Assembly (NCBI GenBank): GCA_029931535.1
Contig: JAQPZY010001256.1
Location: forward strand, 557,001 to 621,000
Direction of reading: 5' to 3'
Length of the DNA: 64,000 bases
Origin: Margaritifera margaritifera
Lineage: Eukaryota; Mollusca; Bivalvia; Unionida; Margaritiferidae
Part shown: positions 12,301 to 20,528 of the stretch, piece after piece
How the letters are laid out: the number at the start of each line of letters is the position of its first letter
Numbering within the stretch: position 1 is the first letter of the stretch
Translations under genes and position numbers: made by a program
Notes under the pieces: generated by a model
Seen by the model: only the letters and a program-made list of their open reading frames with translations
The model's database searches: none
Told to the model about the DNA's origin: nothing

Positions 12301-12830
12301 CATACACCTTAAAAAAACATTACCCACACTACCCGCGGATTTCGCACTCCATGACCCCTTACCCCAAAAACACAGACCCAGTGCGCGGACCTAAAAGAAA
12401 ATATTTTTTAAAAATTTTTATCAAACACACAAACACACCACCCTTTTTTATTTTTTATTTTATTTTTATCAAACACAAACACAATCCTTTTTTTATTTTT
12501 TATTTTGTTTTTATCAAACACAAACACAAACACACAATCCTTTTTTTAATCAAACACACTCCACACTATCCTTTTTTTATTTTTTATTTTATTTTTAGCA
12601 AACACAAACACACAATCCTTTTTTTATCAAACACACACCACAAACATACAATCCATTTTTTTTTTATTTTTTATCAAACACACCACACCATTTATTTTTA
12701 TTTTTTAATTTTTAATCAAACACACACCACACTATCTATACAAACATTATTTTTTGGAAAAGGGATTTTTGTTTGGTGGGTAAAACACAAACATACACAC
12801 ATACAAACATACAAAAATTTTTGTTAAGGC
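12301..12830. other. Low-complexity A/C- and T-rich spacer
   Basis: About 500 bp of repeated ATCAAACACAAACACAATCC words and T-runs, in at least six irregular units. Open frames across it have simple-sequence composition. No gene. Confidence 0.75.
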
Positions 12831-12847
12831 AATCGAAGAGTAGTTAT

Positions 12848-12882
12848 CTTTTCTAGAGATCTGGGTGGCCCTGAAAAGGGCC
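12848..12882 (-). terminator. Histone-type mRNA 3' end after the AT-hook gene
   Basis: Minus strand: GGCCCTTTTCAGGGCC (12,867-12,882), ACCCA, then CTAGAAAAGA (12,848-12,857). It begins 24 nt after the stop of the 142-aa gene. The stem-loop is perfectly conserved although the surrounding spacer is not. Confidence 0.85.
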
Positions 12883-12906
12883 GTTGGGGTTAAGAAGTTA
12901 TGTTGT

Positions 12907-13335
12907 TTAACTTCTAGTAGTAGCAGCAGTAGCGGTAGCAGCCGCAGCAGGGCGGCCACGTTTAGCCACAGGTCTCGTGGCTGCTGTTGGACAAGCTCTC
13001 TTTCTGGTAAAAGAGAAGGCAAACTCCTCGCAGTCTATCTTGCAGCTGACTTCTCCGTCGGGTACTTTCATGGACTGCAAGAGTTGTAGCTGCTGCTGTT
13101 TTTGTTGTTGTTGTTGTCTTTGCTGCTGTTGCTGCTGCAGTCTTTGTCTCTCCTCCCATTCCGTTCTGTCCCTGATGATTTCTTCCCTCAGGACTTCTTC
13201 CACCAGATCATGAGCCATTTGTAGGAAGATCATTGTCTTTCTCTCAGGGTTGGTCTCCATCAAATGATGCTTCACCCTTTGCATATTCACCATAGCGTCG
13301 TTCATTTTGCTTATCTTGGCTGCTGCCATCTTCAT
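12907..13335 (-). CDS. Gln-rich protein with AT-hook (142 aa)
   Basis: Residues 1-60 look helical (AHDLVEEVLREEIIRDR). Residues 64-86 are almost all Gln with a few Arg/Lys/Leu. Residues 90-112 include a Cys pair (SCKIDCEEFAFSF), and the C-terminal 30 residues are basic and Ala/Thr/Pro-rich with KRGRP at 125-129, the core of an AT-hook that binds the minor groove of AT-rich DNA. The tail composition recalls histone H1 and HMGA proteins, but there is no histone fold that I can see. It has the strongest copy of the shared promoter (TATA about 60 bp upstream of the ATG) and a histone-type 3' end. A role in packaging or regulating the AT-rich element DNA is inference. CAG-type repeats explain the Gln tract, so its length may vary. 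Confidence 0.75.
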   Translation of the reverse strand: MKMAAAKISKMNDAMVNMQRVKHHLMETNPERKTMIFLQMAHDLVEEVLREEIIRDRTEWEERQRLQQQQQQRQQQQQKQQQLQLLQSMKVPDGEVSCKIDCEEFAFSFTRKRACPTAATRPVAKRGRPAAAATATAATTRS

Positions 13336-13387
13336 GAAGTGTTGTTAAGATCTTGACTAGTCAACGAGAGTGACTACACAGGCCAAC

Positions 13388-13430
13388 GCACCGCTTTATA
13401 TGCTAGAAGCGCGGACGCGATGGAAAACAT
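13388..13430 (-). promoter_or_regulatory. Shared left-end promoter module, copy 3
   Basis: Minus strand: ATGTTTTCCATCGCGTCCGC, then GCTTCTAGCATATAAAGCGG and TGCG. TATA box at 13,394-13,400. It sits between the protease gene's 3' end and the AT-hook gene, so the three left-end genes have promoters separate from the capsid block. Confidence 0.8.
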
Positions 13431-13617
13431 GGGGTTCAGATCGATAGTGAGAAATGGATAGAGGTGGTGACTTCAGATCGATAGAAAGTGAAATAGAGCC
13501 TATTCATTTTGTTTTTCAAATTCAATAAACAACACCACACCATTTTTTCAAAAATCAACATTTTTTAATGAACAAGAAGCTTCTTTAAACATAAAAAGGT
13601 AAACAATGATCAAGATA

Positions 13618-14190
13618 TTAAACAGGAACGTATTTATAGGGTTGACAACGTTGGGAAGGCAAACTGAACTTCCACTTTTCTACATCTACATCATTCTGAT
13701 GCACACTACGTTTCTGAGCTAAAGACAAGAGATATCCATAACGTTCACAAAACCATCGTTCTACTTTAGCATCGTTTCGAGCATATTCTCTATCAAAAAA
13801 AGTCACTAAATGTTCTAGGGAATATCCGAGACTGCGTTGATGAAGATAATGTACACAATATTGTCCGCACACCATTGAATCCGATCCTTGTAATTGGGCA
13901 TTATTGAATCGAGTAGAGATGGCATTTCTTCTCATAAAGTCGATGATGTCGTCTTCCAAAGGAGGTAATCCATAAGAATCAAAATATTCCACATCACCAC
14001 TGTGATCGTTGGGAAAGTACACAGCTACCCAATGGGTTCCTGGTCGATGACTGTCGTCGGTATTGATGACATAGGCATGAACGTCTTTAGGTTTGCGATG
14101 GGGTAGTTCATCTTTAGCACACACCACAGGATTCCATGAAGAAGTGTAGGAATTGCGAGTCAACAGGTAATGAAGTTCCCTGGTATCCAT
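13618..14190 (-). CDS. PRO: Adenovirus-type (adenain-like) cysteine protease
   Basis: Polinton maturation protease of the Ulp1/adenain clan, expected to cleave capsid precursors. Numbering from the ATG at 14,190 (190 aa): His53 in GTHWVAV, Asp71 in EYFDSYG, Gln101 of the oxyanion hole and Cys108 in VCGQYC. The Gln-to-Cys spacing of seven residues is as in the family. The frame is intact. The 87-aa gene's TGA at 14,196-14,198 lies within the leader, and the ATG follows an A-run (AAAAAAATGG), which favours this start over the upstream GTG. It lies between two small ORFs and the left-end genes, its usual place next to the capsid block. A diverged copy lies at 30,640-31,217. Confidence 0.93.
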   Translation of the reverse strand: MDTRELHYLLTRNSYTSSWNPVVCAKDELPHRKPKDVHAYVINTDDSHRPGTHWVAVYFPNDHSGDVEYFDSYGLPPLEDDIIDFMRRNAISTRFNNAQLQGSDSMVCGQYCVHYLHQRSLGYSLEHLVTFFDREYARNDAKVERWFCERYGYLLSLAQKRSVHQNDVDVEKWKFSLPSQRCQPYKYVPV

Positions 14191-14195
14191 TTTTT

Positions 14196-14459
14196 TCACA
14201 GGAAATAATAAGTCATCAATTCACACTTGACTTTAAATTTGAATTGATCTGTCAAGTAAATCCACGACGATTCACTGCGGATAGTTTCTGTACTTTGTTG
14301 CAAGAGAGCTTCGATGCGTTTGATCTCCAGAGGAGTGAGTGGAGGTGAAGAAGAATCCTGCAAGTCTTTATACCATTGTCTAAACACCTTTTCTTCCGAG
14401 ATCTGAGACCAGGCCTCCTCCAAATATTCATCCAATTTTTCTTCGCCCGTCATCATCAA
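14196..14459 (-). CDS. Small conserved Polinton ORF (87 aa)
   Basis: Not recognised beyond its copy in the second element (about 30,400-30,635), which shows it is a shared gene of this Polinton lineage. It starts MMMTGEEKLDEYLEEAW and is acidic and helical in appearance. It contains PPLTPLEIKRIEALLQQST and ends MTYYFL. No membrane segment or Cys motif. The ATG is 18 bp below the end of the 91-aa gene, and its stop touches the protease leader, so the genes are packed as in a capsid operon. The function is unknown. Confidence 0.7.
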   Translation of the reverse strand: MMMTGEEKLDEYLEEAWSQISEEKVFRQWYKDLQDSSSPPLTPLEIKRIEALLQQSTETIRSESSWIYLTDQFKFKVKCELMTYYFL

Positions 14460-14477
14460 ACATTGGTCGTGTTGTTT

Positions 14478-14753
14478 CTAACTGGGATGATCGATTTGAC
14501 ATCCATGACAATGTTCTCGGGTCAGGCTGTTAATTCTTTCAGTCAATTCCTTAGCATAACAGGAGACTAAATGTTTTTCTTGTTCAGGCCATTGAGAAAT
14601 AAATCCAATAAACTTGGGAACAGTATTATTCTCTTCTTCTTTTGGAAGTTCTGGATGAATCAACCCGTCATCATCAGTGATTTGTGACTGTTGTACTTCA
14701 CAAAATCCCTCATCATTATCTATCTCCATAGGTTCTTCTTCTACGTGTTGCAT
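14478..14753 (-). CDS. Small acidic Polinton ORF with CHGC motif (91 aa)
   Basis: The first 50 residues are acidic (EEEPMEIDNDEGF, then PELPKEEENN). The C-terminal 40 hold SQWPEQEKHLVSCYAKEL and REHCHGCQIDHPS. The block from WPEQEKHLVSC to the CxxC/H region is the best conserved part in the second element (30,255-30,390), suggesting a small functional domain, perhaps metal-binding (C-x2-C with nearby His). The ATG follows an A-run (GAAAAAAAGATG) directly after the major capsid gene's end. The function is unknown. Confidence 0.7.
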   Translation of the reverse strand: MQHVEEEPMEIDNDEGFCEVQQSQITDDDGLIHPELPKEEENNTVPKFIGFISQWPEQEKHLVSCYAKELTERINSLTREHCHGCQIDHPS

Positions 14754-14764
14754 CTTTTTTTCTT

Positions 14765-16142
14765 CTAATAGTCTAGAATTACTTCTCTCAAACTGTTGAT
14801 CTCTAGAGTATTATCAAATTCTGCATACAAGACGACGTTCACTGTCTCGGGTAGAGGATTTGCAAACTGAAGTTCCACACGAAGTGGGCCTGATTTTATA
14901 GGGTGGAATGTCTTTCGTCGCTGCCTTGGTCCGGAGTGAAATCAAAACCCCACAAGGCATACCCTCCTGCATAATCCTGGTACGAAATACCGTGGCTGGT
15001 GTTGGTGCCTAACTGTCCTGTGGCTTCAAACAGACTCAAGTAAGATCGCAAGTATTTTTTCTGGGTAAAGTCAGGTTCAAAAGGTCTGGTACACAATGCT
15101 TTGCCATCTCGACTGACTTCTATCTTTTTGACGTCAAAGTGCTTGAAGTTGAACGGATTTTCTTTGTGGGATCCATTGAAGGCTGAATTTTTGACGATGC
15201 CAATCAGCAAACGTTTGGGTAGCTGTCCTTGGAAGACGTGATCTTCGACTTTGGATTGGGCTCCAGTGCCAATGGTAAATGTTTTCACTTCCACTCGTCG
15301 CACAGGATACTTGGCAGTGGTTCTGCTCAAGGTTTGACTGATGTCGTTGGCTACTTTAGGTAAGACTAATGAAGGTTTTCCACGGGTTGTTGTCACCATT
15401 GACCATCAAATGGAAAGCAGCACTACTGCGATTCAGTCTCAGACGTACATCTACTCCGTTCAACAAATACTTGTCTTGCAACCACATGTCCAAATGCAAA
15501 CGATCCATCAGTTCTAAAGTTCGCCCTCTGATTTTCTCTCGACGGGCGTTAAATCCCACATTGTACGGGGTTTCTGGAGTTATATTTTCAATTAGATCGT
15601 CACCAGCCTTCGTAACCTTCGCCGGTACAGTCGCAAGTGTGTCGTTGAAGATATCAATAATCTTTGTATTAGGGTGGACCCCCTCCTTTCTCGTTCCCGC
15701 GGTGTCAGGTTTCCAGACCACCGAAGCATCCAGATGAGTGTTCTTGGCTTCTTTTCCGTACGTCAAGAAATTTTCCAAGTAAGCACGGTAAGGGTAAGTA
15801 TCCAAACTGCTGCTGACCAGTTTGTTATTCAAGTACAAATATATTCCGCTGAACAAGGAATGCATGACATTATTGACAAGTGCCACTAGGTCATCGGCAT
15901 CTGGAGGGTACACCATCCTTCGTTTCGGCCACTTTGCGTTTCAGGTACAAGTAGCTGTTATTCAGATCGATGTAATCTTCGGTTTGTCCTTTGATTTCAA
16001 ATTCAATAGGAGCTGAATCTGTCAAAGACGATACAGGATGAAATTCTACCCATTGGGATTCTTGCATCGTCATCATGGTGGGAGGCATGGAAAACAGATC
16101 CAGTTCTGACTTGGTACATTCGCAAGAATCTCGGTGCATCAT
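14765..16142 (-). pseudogene. MCP: Major capsid protein (double jelly roll), frameshifted
   Basis: Polinton MCP of the PRD1-adenovirus lineage, which would form the trimeric hexon-like capsomer. Reading begins at 16,142 (MMHRDSCECTKSELD) and includes FEIKGQTEDYIDLNNSYLYL, typical of the MCP N-terminus. Four segments in different frames cover it: about 16,142-15,900, 15,916-15,360, 15,399-14,896 and a tail ending at the TAG at 14,765. Breaks therefore lie near 15,900, 15,375 and 14,905. Conserved blocks include [41 protein letters not shown] and a final NSLREVIL. Each segment is well preserved, so the breaks are recent or are assembly errors. A decayed copy is at 28,759-30,067. Confidence 0.9.
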
Positions 16143-16178
16143 TTTTAATGGCTTTTAGTAATCTCTGACTGTTCTTCT

Positions 16179-16577
16179 TTACTTATTCTTTTTTGAACCA
16201 CCGTGTGTTTTATTAGCTCTGAAGGGACGTCGTCTCTTTCTGCCTTGTCCTTGCTGTGGAATGGAGGAAGAAGTAATGCCCGGGCCAGAAGCGTGAAGCG
16301 AATTTATAGGACTCTCTCGGAGACCCAAAAGATCTTTGCCAGTGTGCATCAACACATTTTTGCCTGCTCTCATAAAGGCTTCTTTGGGATTTTGTTTGTC
16401 GATGAGGACGTTTTGCAGAAATTCTTTTCCTTGTGTCAAAGCGGCATCTTTTAAGGCATGCAATCCTCGAGTCACCATGGGTTTCAAAATAGGGGCTACC
16501 GTCCGAAAAGACGATTTTAACATATCTCCTAAACCGTGTCCTCGTTGTCGAGCCACTCCTCGGTACACAAGATACAT
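16179..16577 (-). CDS. Small basic virion-type protein, GHGLGD family (132 aa)
   Basis: A conserved Polinton gene between the penton and major capsid genes. It starts MYLVYRGVARQRGHGLGDML, followed by an amphipathic stretch (FRTVAPILKPMVTRGLHALK), an LTQGKEFLQNVLIDKQ block and a strongly basic C-terminus (GQGRKRRRPFRANKTHGGSKKNK in outline). The Gly-rich start plus amphipathic helix plus basic tail resembles internal adenovirus-type core or membrane-lytic proteins in layout. That comparison is inference, not detected homology. ATG preceded by AAAAAAATG. The frame is intact; the copy in the second element (28,303-28,700) is frameshifted. Confidence 0.8.
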   Translation of the reverse strand: MYLVYRGVARQRGHGLGDMLKSSFRTVAPILKPMVTRGLHALKDAALTQGKEFLQNVLIDKQNPKEAFMRAGKNVLMHTGKDLLGLRESPINSLHASGPGITSSSIPQQGQGRKRRRPFRANKTHGGSKKNK

Positions 16578-16584
16578 TTTTTTG

Positions 16585-17559
16585 TTACAATTCGTTAGAG
16601 AACTTTTTTCGAAAATGTAGTTTCACCGTGACTTTTCCTTTGTCAATGAATGGAACATCTTGTCCCAAATCTCCTTTTATACTAATGTTGACACTGTCAA
16701 AATACGATTTACTGACTGGAAGATAATGAGGATGTACAAATTCACGGTGAACGTGAAACGTGTTTCCAACTTCTTCGTACGCACCAGCAGCAGTATCCAC
16801 TTTGAAAGGAATGACTCTCAGTAAGGGAGCGGCTGTGTGTCCCACCACGTTGTACTCCACCACATCGGAGTACACAAACATTAAATTCAAACCAACGTTC
16901 AATTCGATAGGGGTTTTAAAAGCTTCTCCGAAATCTGTGTTGGTGTGGATTGTTCGATCACCATGATAGCCTTTATTTCCACCCAAAATATCAAACAACC
17001 CAGAAGAAAAAGTGATGGTCATGAATTTTCTGTCGTGAATCTGAAAGTTGTCTTTGTCAACTTTGTCTTCTAATGGTTTCCCCCCATTCCCTTTCAAAAA
17101 TTGCAAGACGAAACGGCGTGCCACAGGATGGTATCTGATCTCTACCCATTTTTGTTTTTTTTCCAAGGCTTTGCCAAATTGGGCTTTGAAGACGGCCGCA
17201 ATCGTCTCCACCAAATGTTGAGCACTAAAATAATACCCTTCAGGAATTCTCATGCGATAGGTCGAGTAGGGAGTATTGCCCTTTTGTGTACCTATTTTTT
17301 TCCCAATTTCAGGATCATGGGCGTCCAACTCTTTTTGGACTTTTTAGTTATAGATTGCTACGTCAAAAATGGTTTGATTTCCAGACACATTCTTGATTTG
17401 CGTAGGATGAATGTTTTCTACCAAAGCCACTTCCCAATGCGCATCGCGATCCAATTGGATGGCCTGAAGTAATTTGGCCGTGAAACAACATAATTTGTTG
17501 TTGGGAAACACATCCATGGAACTGTCACTCGGAAAAGTTAAATAAAATTGGTCATTCAT
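16585..17559 (-). pseudogene. Minor capsid (penton, single jelly roll) protein with in-frame stop
   Basis: The N-terminal part, from ATG at 17,559 (MNDQFYLTFPSDSSMDVFPN), carries the FYLTxPSxSSMDV signature of Polinton penton proteins, and HWEVALVENIHP follows. A TAA at 17,344-17,346 ends it after 71 codons. The same frame then stays open for the rest of the protein to 16,585 (contains IPEGYYFSAQHLVETIAAVF and ISIKGDLGQDVPF, ending FSNEL). Since both sides are in one frame, the break is a single nonsense codon rather than an indel. The protein normally forms capsid vertices. The C-terminal end is duplicated as a fragment at 28,196. Confidence 0.85.
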
Positions 17560-17984
17560 TGTAGGTCCAAAGTTTTGCTCTCCGAGGAGTCACTCGAGTT
17601 CAAATGATGTTCAAATGGTTCCAAAAGAGGACTACTATGGTGACTGGAAGAAGGTGGTGGACTGGCGTTGGTCGTACTACCGTGTTGTTGTCTGCTGTTG
17701 TGGTGACTGTTGTCCGTCGTCGTAAATTTCAAAGAGGGACTGGGTAGAAGATAACCGATGCAACTGCTGAGTAAAATGGTCCACAATTGTTTGTCCCCTT
17801 GTTGTAAACTCAAATTGGCAATAGCTTCTCCGATGACACAATACACCACAAAAATTTGGCAGAAAAAGACGATTTGATTTTTAGGCACACGTTCTCCGCA
17901 CCACACCCAGAGCGGTTGTTTTTGTAATTCTTGAAGAGAAGAACTCTGCGAAGGAGTCGAGGTCGTGGTTGTGTTGAATGGCAT
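17556..17984 (-). CDS. Polinton membrane protein with two hydrophobic segments (142 aa)
   Basis: After a Ser/Thr-rich start, residues 32-58 are hydrophobic (VPKNQIVFFCQIFVVYCVIG). A second segment around 66-82 follows (LWTILLSSCIGYLLPSPSLK). The LWxxLLSSxxGYLLPSP signature is one I associate with a small membrane protein common in Polintons. The C-terminal 60 residues are Ser/His/Pro-rich and probably disordered. A TATA-like CTATAAAAA lies 20-28 bp upstream of the ATG, inside the end of the integrase gene. Its stop overlaps the penton ATG by a few bases. Role unknown, possibly in an internal membrane or entry. Confidence 0.75.
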   Translation of the reverse strand: MPFNTTTTSTPSQSSSLQELQKQPLWVWCGERVPKNQIVFFCQIFVVYCVIGEAIANLSLQQGDKQLWTILLSSCIGYLLPSPSLKFTTTDNSHHNSRQQHGSTTNASPPPSSSHHSSPLLEPFEHHLNSSDSSESKTLDLQ

Positions 17985-19106
17985 GTTAGGTTACTTCTTC
18001 TTCTTTTTATAGTAACGACTTGGGAAGCAGCAATCCAAGAAGCAAAACTAGGAGGATATCCTTTCCAACGTACTTTGACTTCTTCTACTCGACGTTTGCC
18101 TACTTTGCGTGTTCTTTGTTCGAGAATGCTTTCGATGTTGTACAAGGCGTCTTCTTCTTTGGTCACTCGTTGTAACTCAGGCAAGTAAAATGTTCCTTTG
18201 AGCACTTCACCGTGCATGTCTTCCAATTTATAGACGCGAGGATTACGTCCACGCACGGGTGTAGTGACACGAAACAATTCGGTGGTCCAGTTGGGTAAAT
18301 AACCTTTGTCAAAAGTGCGTTTGGTTTTTCCGATGCGAACCCAATCTCCCGTCTTCAACTCCAGCAAGGTTTTTTTTCTGGGGTCTGCTCTGGGGTGTAC
18401 CAAACAATCGATCAATCACGGTCACTTCGTTTTCAGGGCTGACCTCTTCGAGGGCACATCCGATGCTTCGATGGTACGATTGATTGTACGCTTTGACCAA
18501 ACGGGGTAACACGTCGATGTACTTGAGAGTGTGTTGATGTGTAAAATATTTCCACATGCGTTCTTTCAAAATTCTTTGAAAACGTTCCACGATACTGGCT
18601 TTGGTTTCAGGATTTTCGGTGGTAAAAAAATGAATGTGTCTTTGTTTCAATTCTTTTTGAAAAGCTTGGTTTAGAAATTCGGTGCCTTTGTCAGTTTGCC
18701 ATCGTAAAGGGTGACGACCACTTTGTTTCAAGACCAATTTTAAGGCACGTACTAATTCGGTACTGCTTTTAGAAGTCAAAGGCACGACCCAAGCAAATTT
18801 GGAAAACACGTCGATGACACAAAACAAATATTTGTGACCACGATTGCAGGCTGCCAAATTTGAGACGTCGGCTAAATCGGCTTGCCATTGATGATCGATG
18901 CCTTCCACTTGGGTTGGACTTCTAGAAAATTTTCGTCGAAAGGGTTCGTGTAATGTGTACGTCGATTGTTCTTGTAACCATTGTCGTACTTCGGGCAAAC
19001 GTACACTTTTCAATTTACTTTTGGCAGCTCGATATAATTTATGAACTCCTAAGTAACAAGCAGCATGGCCAGGATTGTAATAAAGGCTGGTTAAAAGTTT
19101 CTCCAT
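17810..19106 (-). pseudogene. INT: Retroviral-type integrase with chromodomain, frameshifted
   Basis: The first segment (19,106-18,309, ATG at 19,106) is an rve integrase. The DDE residues are Asp77 (QADLADV), Asp139 (WQTDKGTEF) and Glu174 (SIVERFQR), preceded by the YYNPGHAACYLGVHKLYRA region. The C-terminal segment lies in another frame (18,415 downwards). It contains a DWVRIGKTKRTFDKGYLPNW block and a chromodomain (about 18,142-18,017: YNIESILEQ to RWKGYPPSFASWI), used for targeting chromatin. The frames switch at an eight-base A/T homopolymer at 18,370-18,377. The open frame runs on to 17,810 and overlaps the next gene, so the natural stop is probably near 17,995 and has also been lost. 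Confidence 0.9.
18003..18012 (-). promoter_or_regulatory. TATA-like box before the 142-aa membrane protein
   Basis: CTATAAAAA on the minus strand, 20-28 bp upstream of the ATG at 17,984. The spacing is short for a TATA box unless the leader is almost absent. Confidence 0.4.
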
Positions 19107-19112
19107 GATTCC

Positions 19113-20144
19113 TCAATAAGTTACCCACTGTTCGATGCTACTACTTTGAGTGTCGTGAGGTTTGGACGAAGCGGCTTGACGCGTTCGACGAGATACAGGA
19201 GTGGGCAGTGAAGAAGGGGTGATGGTAGGTTTCTTCTTGGTGGTGTCTTTTTTTACTTCAGTCTTGCTGTCTTTCTTTTTTTCTTCTGCTGAAGAAGGAG
19301 TGGACATCTTCTTTTTAACCCAAGCTTTCATGGCTTCTCGATGAGGGGTAGGAGAGGGTGTCAACAAGGAAGCTGCAATTTGACTAGGTATGCCAGCAGA
19401 CGGAGTTTGAAACACTTCTCGGGGCTCGTCTTCTACTGTCATCCCCGTGGCGGTGTCTGTTTTAGTGGTCGTGGTAACTTTAGGTTCGCTTTTCATCAGG
19501 GCCTTGAAATCTCTCAGAGTGGGTGGAGCTGTTTCGTCTACAGCTTTTTGGTGAAAGAGTTGCAGACGTTGTAAGAGTTGACCGTACCGTTGCGATTTTT
19601 CTGTTTCTGACAAATCGCTTCGTTCCATCAGCGTTTGTAATTCTTGTTGTAACTGTGACATCTCGTTGAGATTAGGATTGGGTGGTAAATGAGGTATCCG
19701 TTGTTCGTTCCAACGATGGAATTCCATCCATCGTTTGTAAGGTACTAAAGTCAGTTTTCGTCCTTCCATTTCATCCAAAGGTACAAAAATGTGTGGTCCC
19801 GAAGTGGCGACTTTCGAAATGGGTTTCCATTTTTGCATCAAATTAGGAAACACTTGTCTTAAGTCTGGTTTGGCAGGCATCATCATGAAGGGAGGTGAAG
19901 AAGATGATGTGGACGCAAGAGGAGACCTCGTCACTGCTGGCTGTCGCGGTGGTGTCTTGCGGGTGTACGTTTGCGTCCTGGCAGCAGTACCTCTCTTGCG
20001 GGTGCCAGTGGTCGTGGGTGTTTTCTTCTTGGCAGAACTTTTCTTTTTCTTGGGGGCTTTCTTTTTAGGGCTTTTCTTTTTTTGTGGCTTTCTTTTTGGA
20101 ACTTTTCTTCTTTTTTGGTTTTTTGGGTTTTTTGGCTTGGGCAT
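19113..20144 (-). CDS. Lys-rich Polinton protein (343 aa)
   Basis: Residues 1-47 are nearly half Lys with Pro and Ser (KKKSPKKKAPKKKKSSAKKK), like histone H1 tails or adenovirus core proteins. Residues 55-90 are Thr/Pro/Ser-rich. Residues 95-200 contain a more ordered part (RQVFPNLMQKWKPISKV, FVPLDEMEGRKLTLVPYKRW) and a helical SQLQQELQTLMERSDLSE stretch; the rest is Lys/Ser/Thr-rich and disordered. It overlaps the preceding conserved gene in another frame across a run of AAG/AAA codons. It may be an independent gene with its own ATG, or the C-terminal part of the preceding gene separated by an indel. A DNA-condensing core role is inference. Confidence 0.7.
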   Translation of the reverse strand: MPKPKNPKNQKRRKVPKRKPQKKKSPKKKAPKKKKSSAKKKTPTTTGTRKRGTAARTQTYTRKTPPRQPAVTRSPLASTSSSSPPFMMMPAKPDLRQVFPNLMQKWKPISKVATSGPHIFVPLDEMEGRKLTLVPYKRWMEFHRWNEQRIPHLPPNPNLNEMSQLQQELQTLMERSDLSETEKSQRYGQLLQRLQLFHQKAVDETAPPTLRDFKALMKSEPKVTTTTKTDTATGMTVEDEPREVFQTPSAGIPSQIAASLLTPSPTPHREAMKAWVKKKMSTPSSAEEKKKDSKTEVKKDTTKKKPTITPSSLPTPVSRRTRQAASSKPHDTQSSSIEQWVTY

Positions 20145-20477
20145 AAGGATCCCATTTCAAAAGTGAACGAATCATGACCCCTCCTAAAGAACCGCTCCCT
20201 CCAGGGGTTAAAATGATTTGTTTTTTAATCCGTGGATCGATTCTAGGATCGGCTAGTTGTGACAACGCCCCTTTATGTTTTTGAAAAAAACGTTGAGTTT
20301 GATGAGGGATGTGAATGATGCCTTGCAGTAATTGACGTGCCGTCAAAGTAAACCATCGTAACACTTCTTTGAGACTAGCTTCTAACAAATGAGCACGGAC
20401 TTGTGGATTTTTTTGCGACTGATACCATACAAGGCACGAATCAATTTAGACGAAGGATGAGCTTGAAAGGAAGTCAT
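20065..20477 (-). pseudogene. Conserved Polinton protein with GGSGSLGG motif, frameshifted
   Basis: ATG at 20,477 (MTSFQAHPSSKLIRALYG). The frame breaks at a seven-base A/T homopolymer near 20,407-20,413. The continuing frame holds a KHKGALSQLADPRIDPRIKK helix region and ILTPGGSGSLGGVMIRSLL, then a Lys-rich end shared in position with the next gene. The arrangement of a basic helical block ending in a Gly-Gly hydrophobic tail (RxKKxILxxGG) is one I recognise from small proteins in many Polintons and related elements. I do not know its role. A TATAAAAAC box lies at 20,514-20,522, about 40 bp upstream of the ATG. Confidence 0.7.
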
Positions 20478-20513
20478 CTCGAAGACTGTGAGACAGAAAT
20501 GACGCGGTAGATG

Positions 20514-20522
20514 TTTTTATAG
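20514..20522 (-). promoter_or_regulatory. TATA box before the GGSGSLGG gene
   Basis: CTATAAAAA on the minus strand, about 37-45 bp upstream of the ATG at 20,477 and just below the ATPase stop. The spacing fits a TATA box with a short leader. Confidence 0.55.
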
Positions 20523-20528
20523 TTTTTT

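Noticed and set aside
12285..12827. 180-codon plus-strand frame rich in Phe, Ile, His and Thr
   Set aside because: Simple-sequence spacer between left-end genes, antisense to the element's transcription.
10992..13335. The left-end genes as true histones
   Set aside because: Their mRNA ends are histone-like, but no histone-fold or linker-histone domain can be seen in the proteins.
19971..20177. Plus-strand hydrophobic frame opposite the Lys-rich gene
   Set aside because: It is the complement of Lys codons (TTT/CTT), a mirror artefact.
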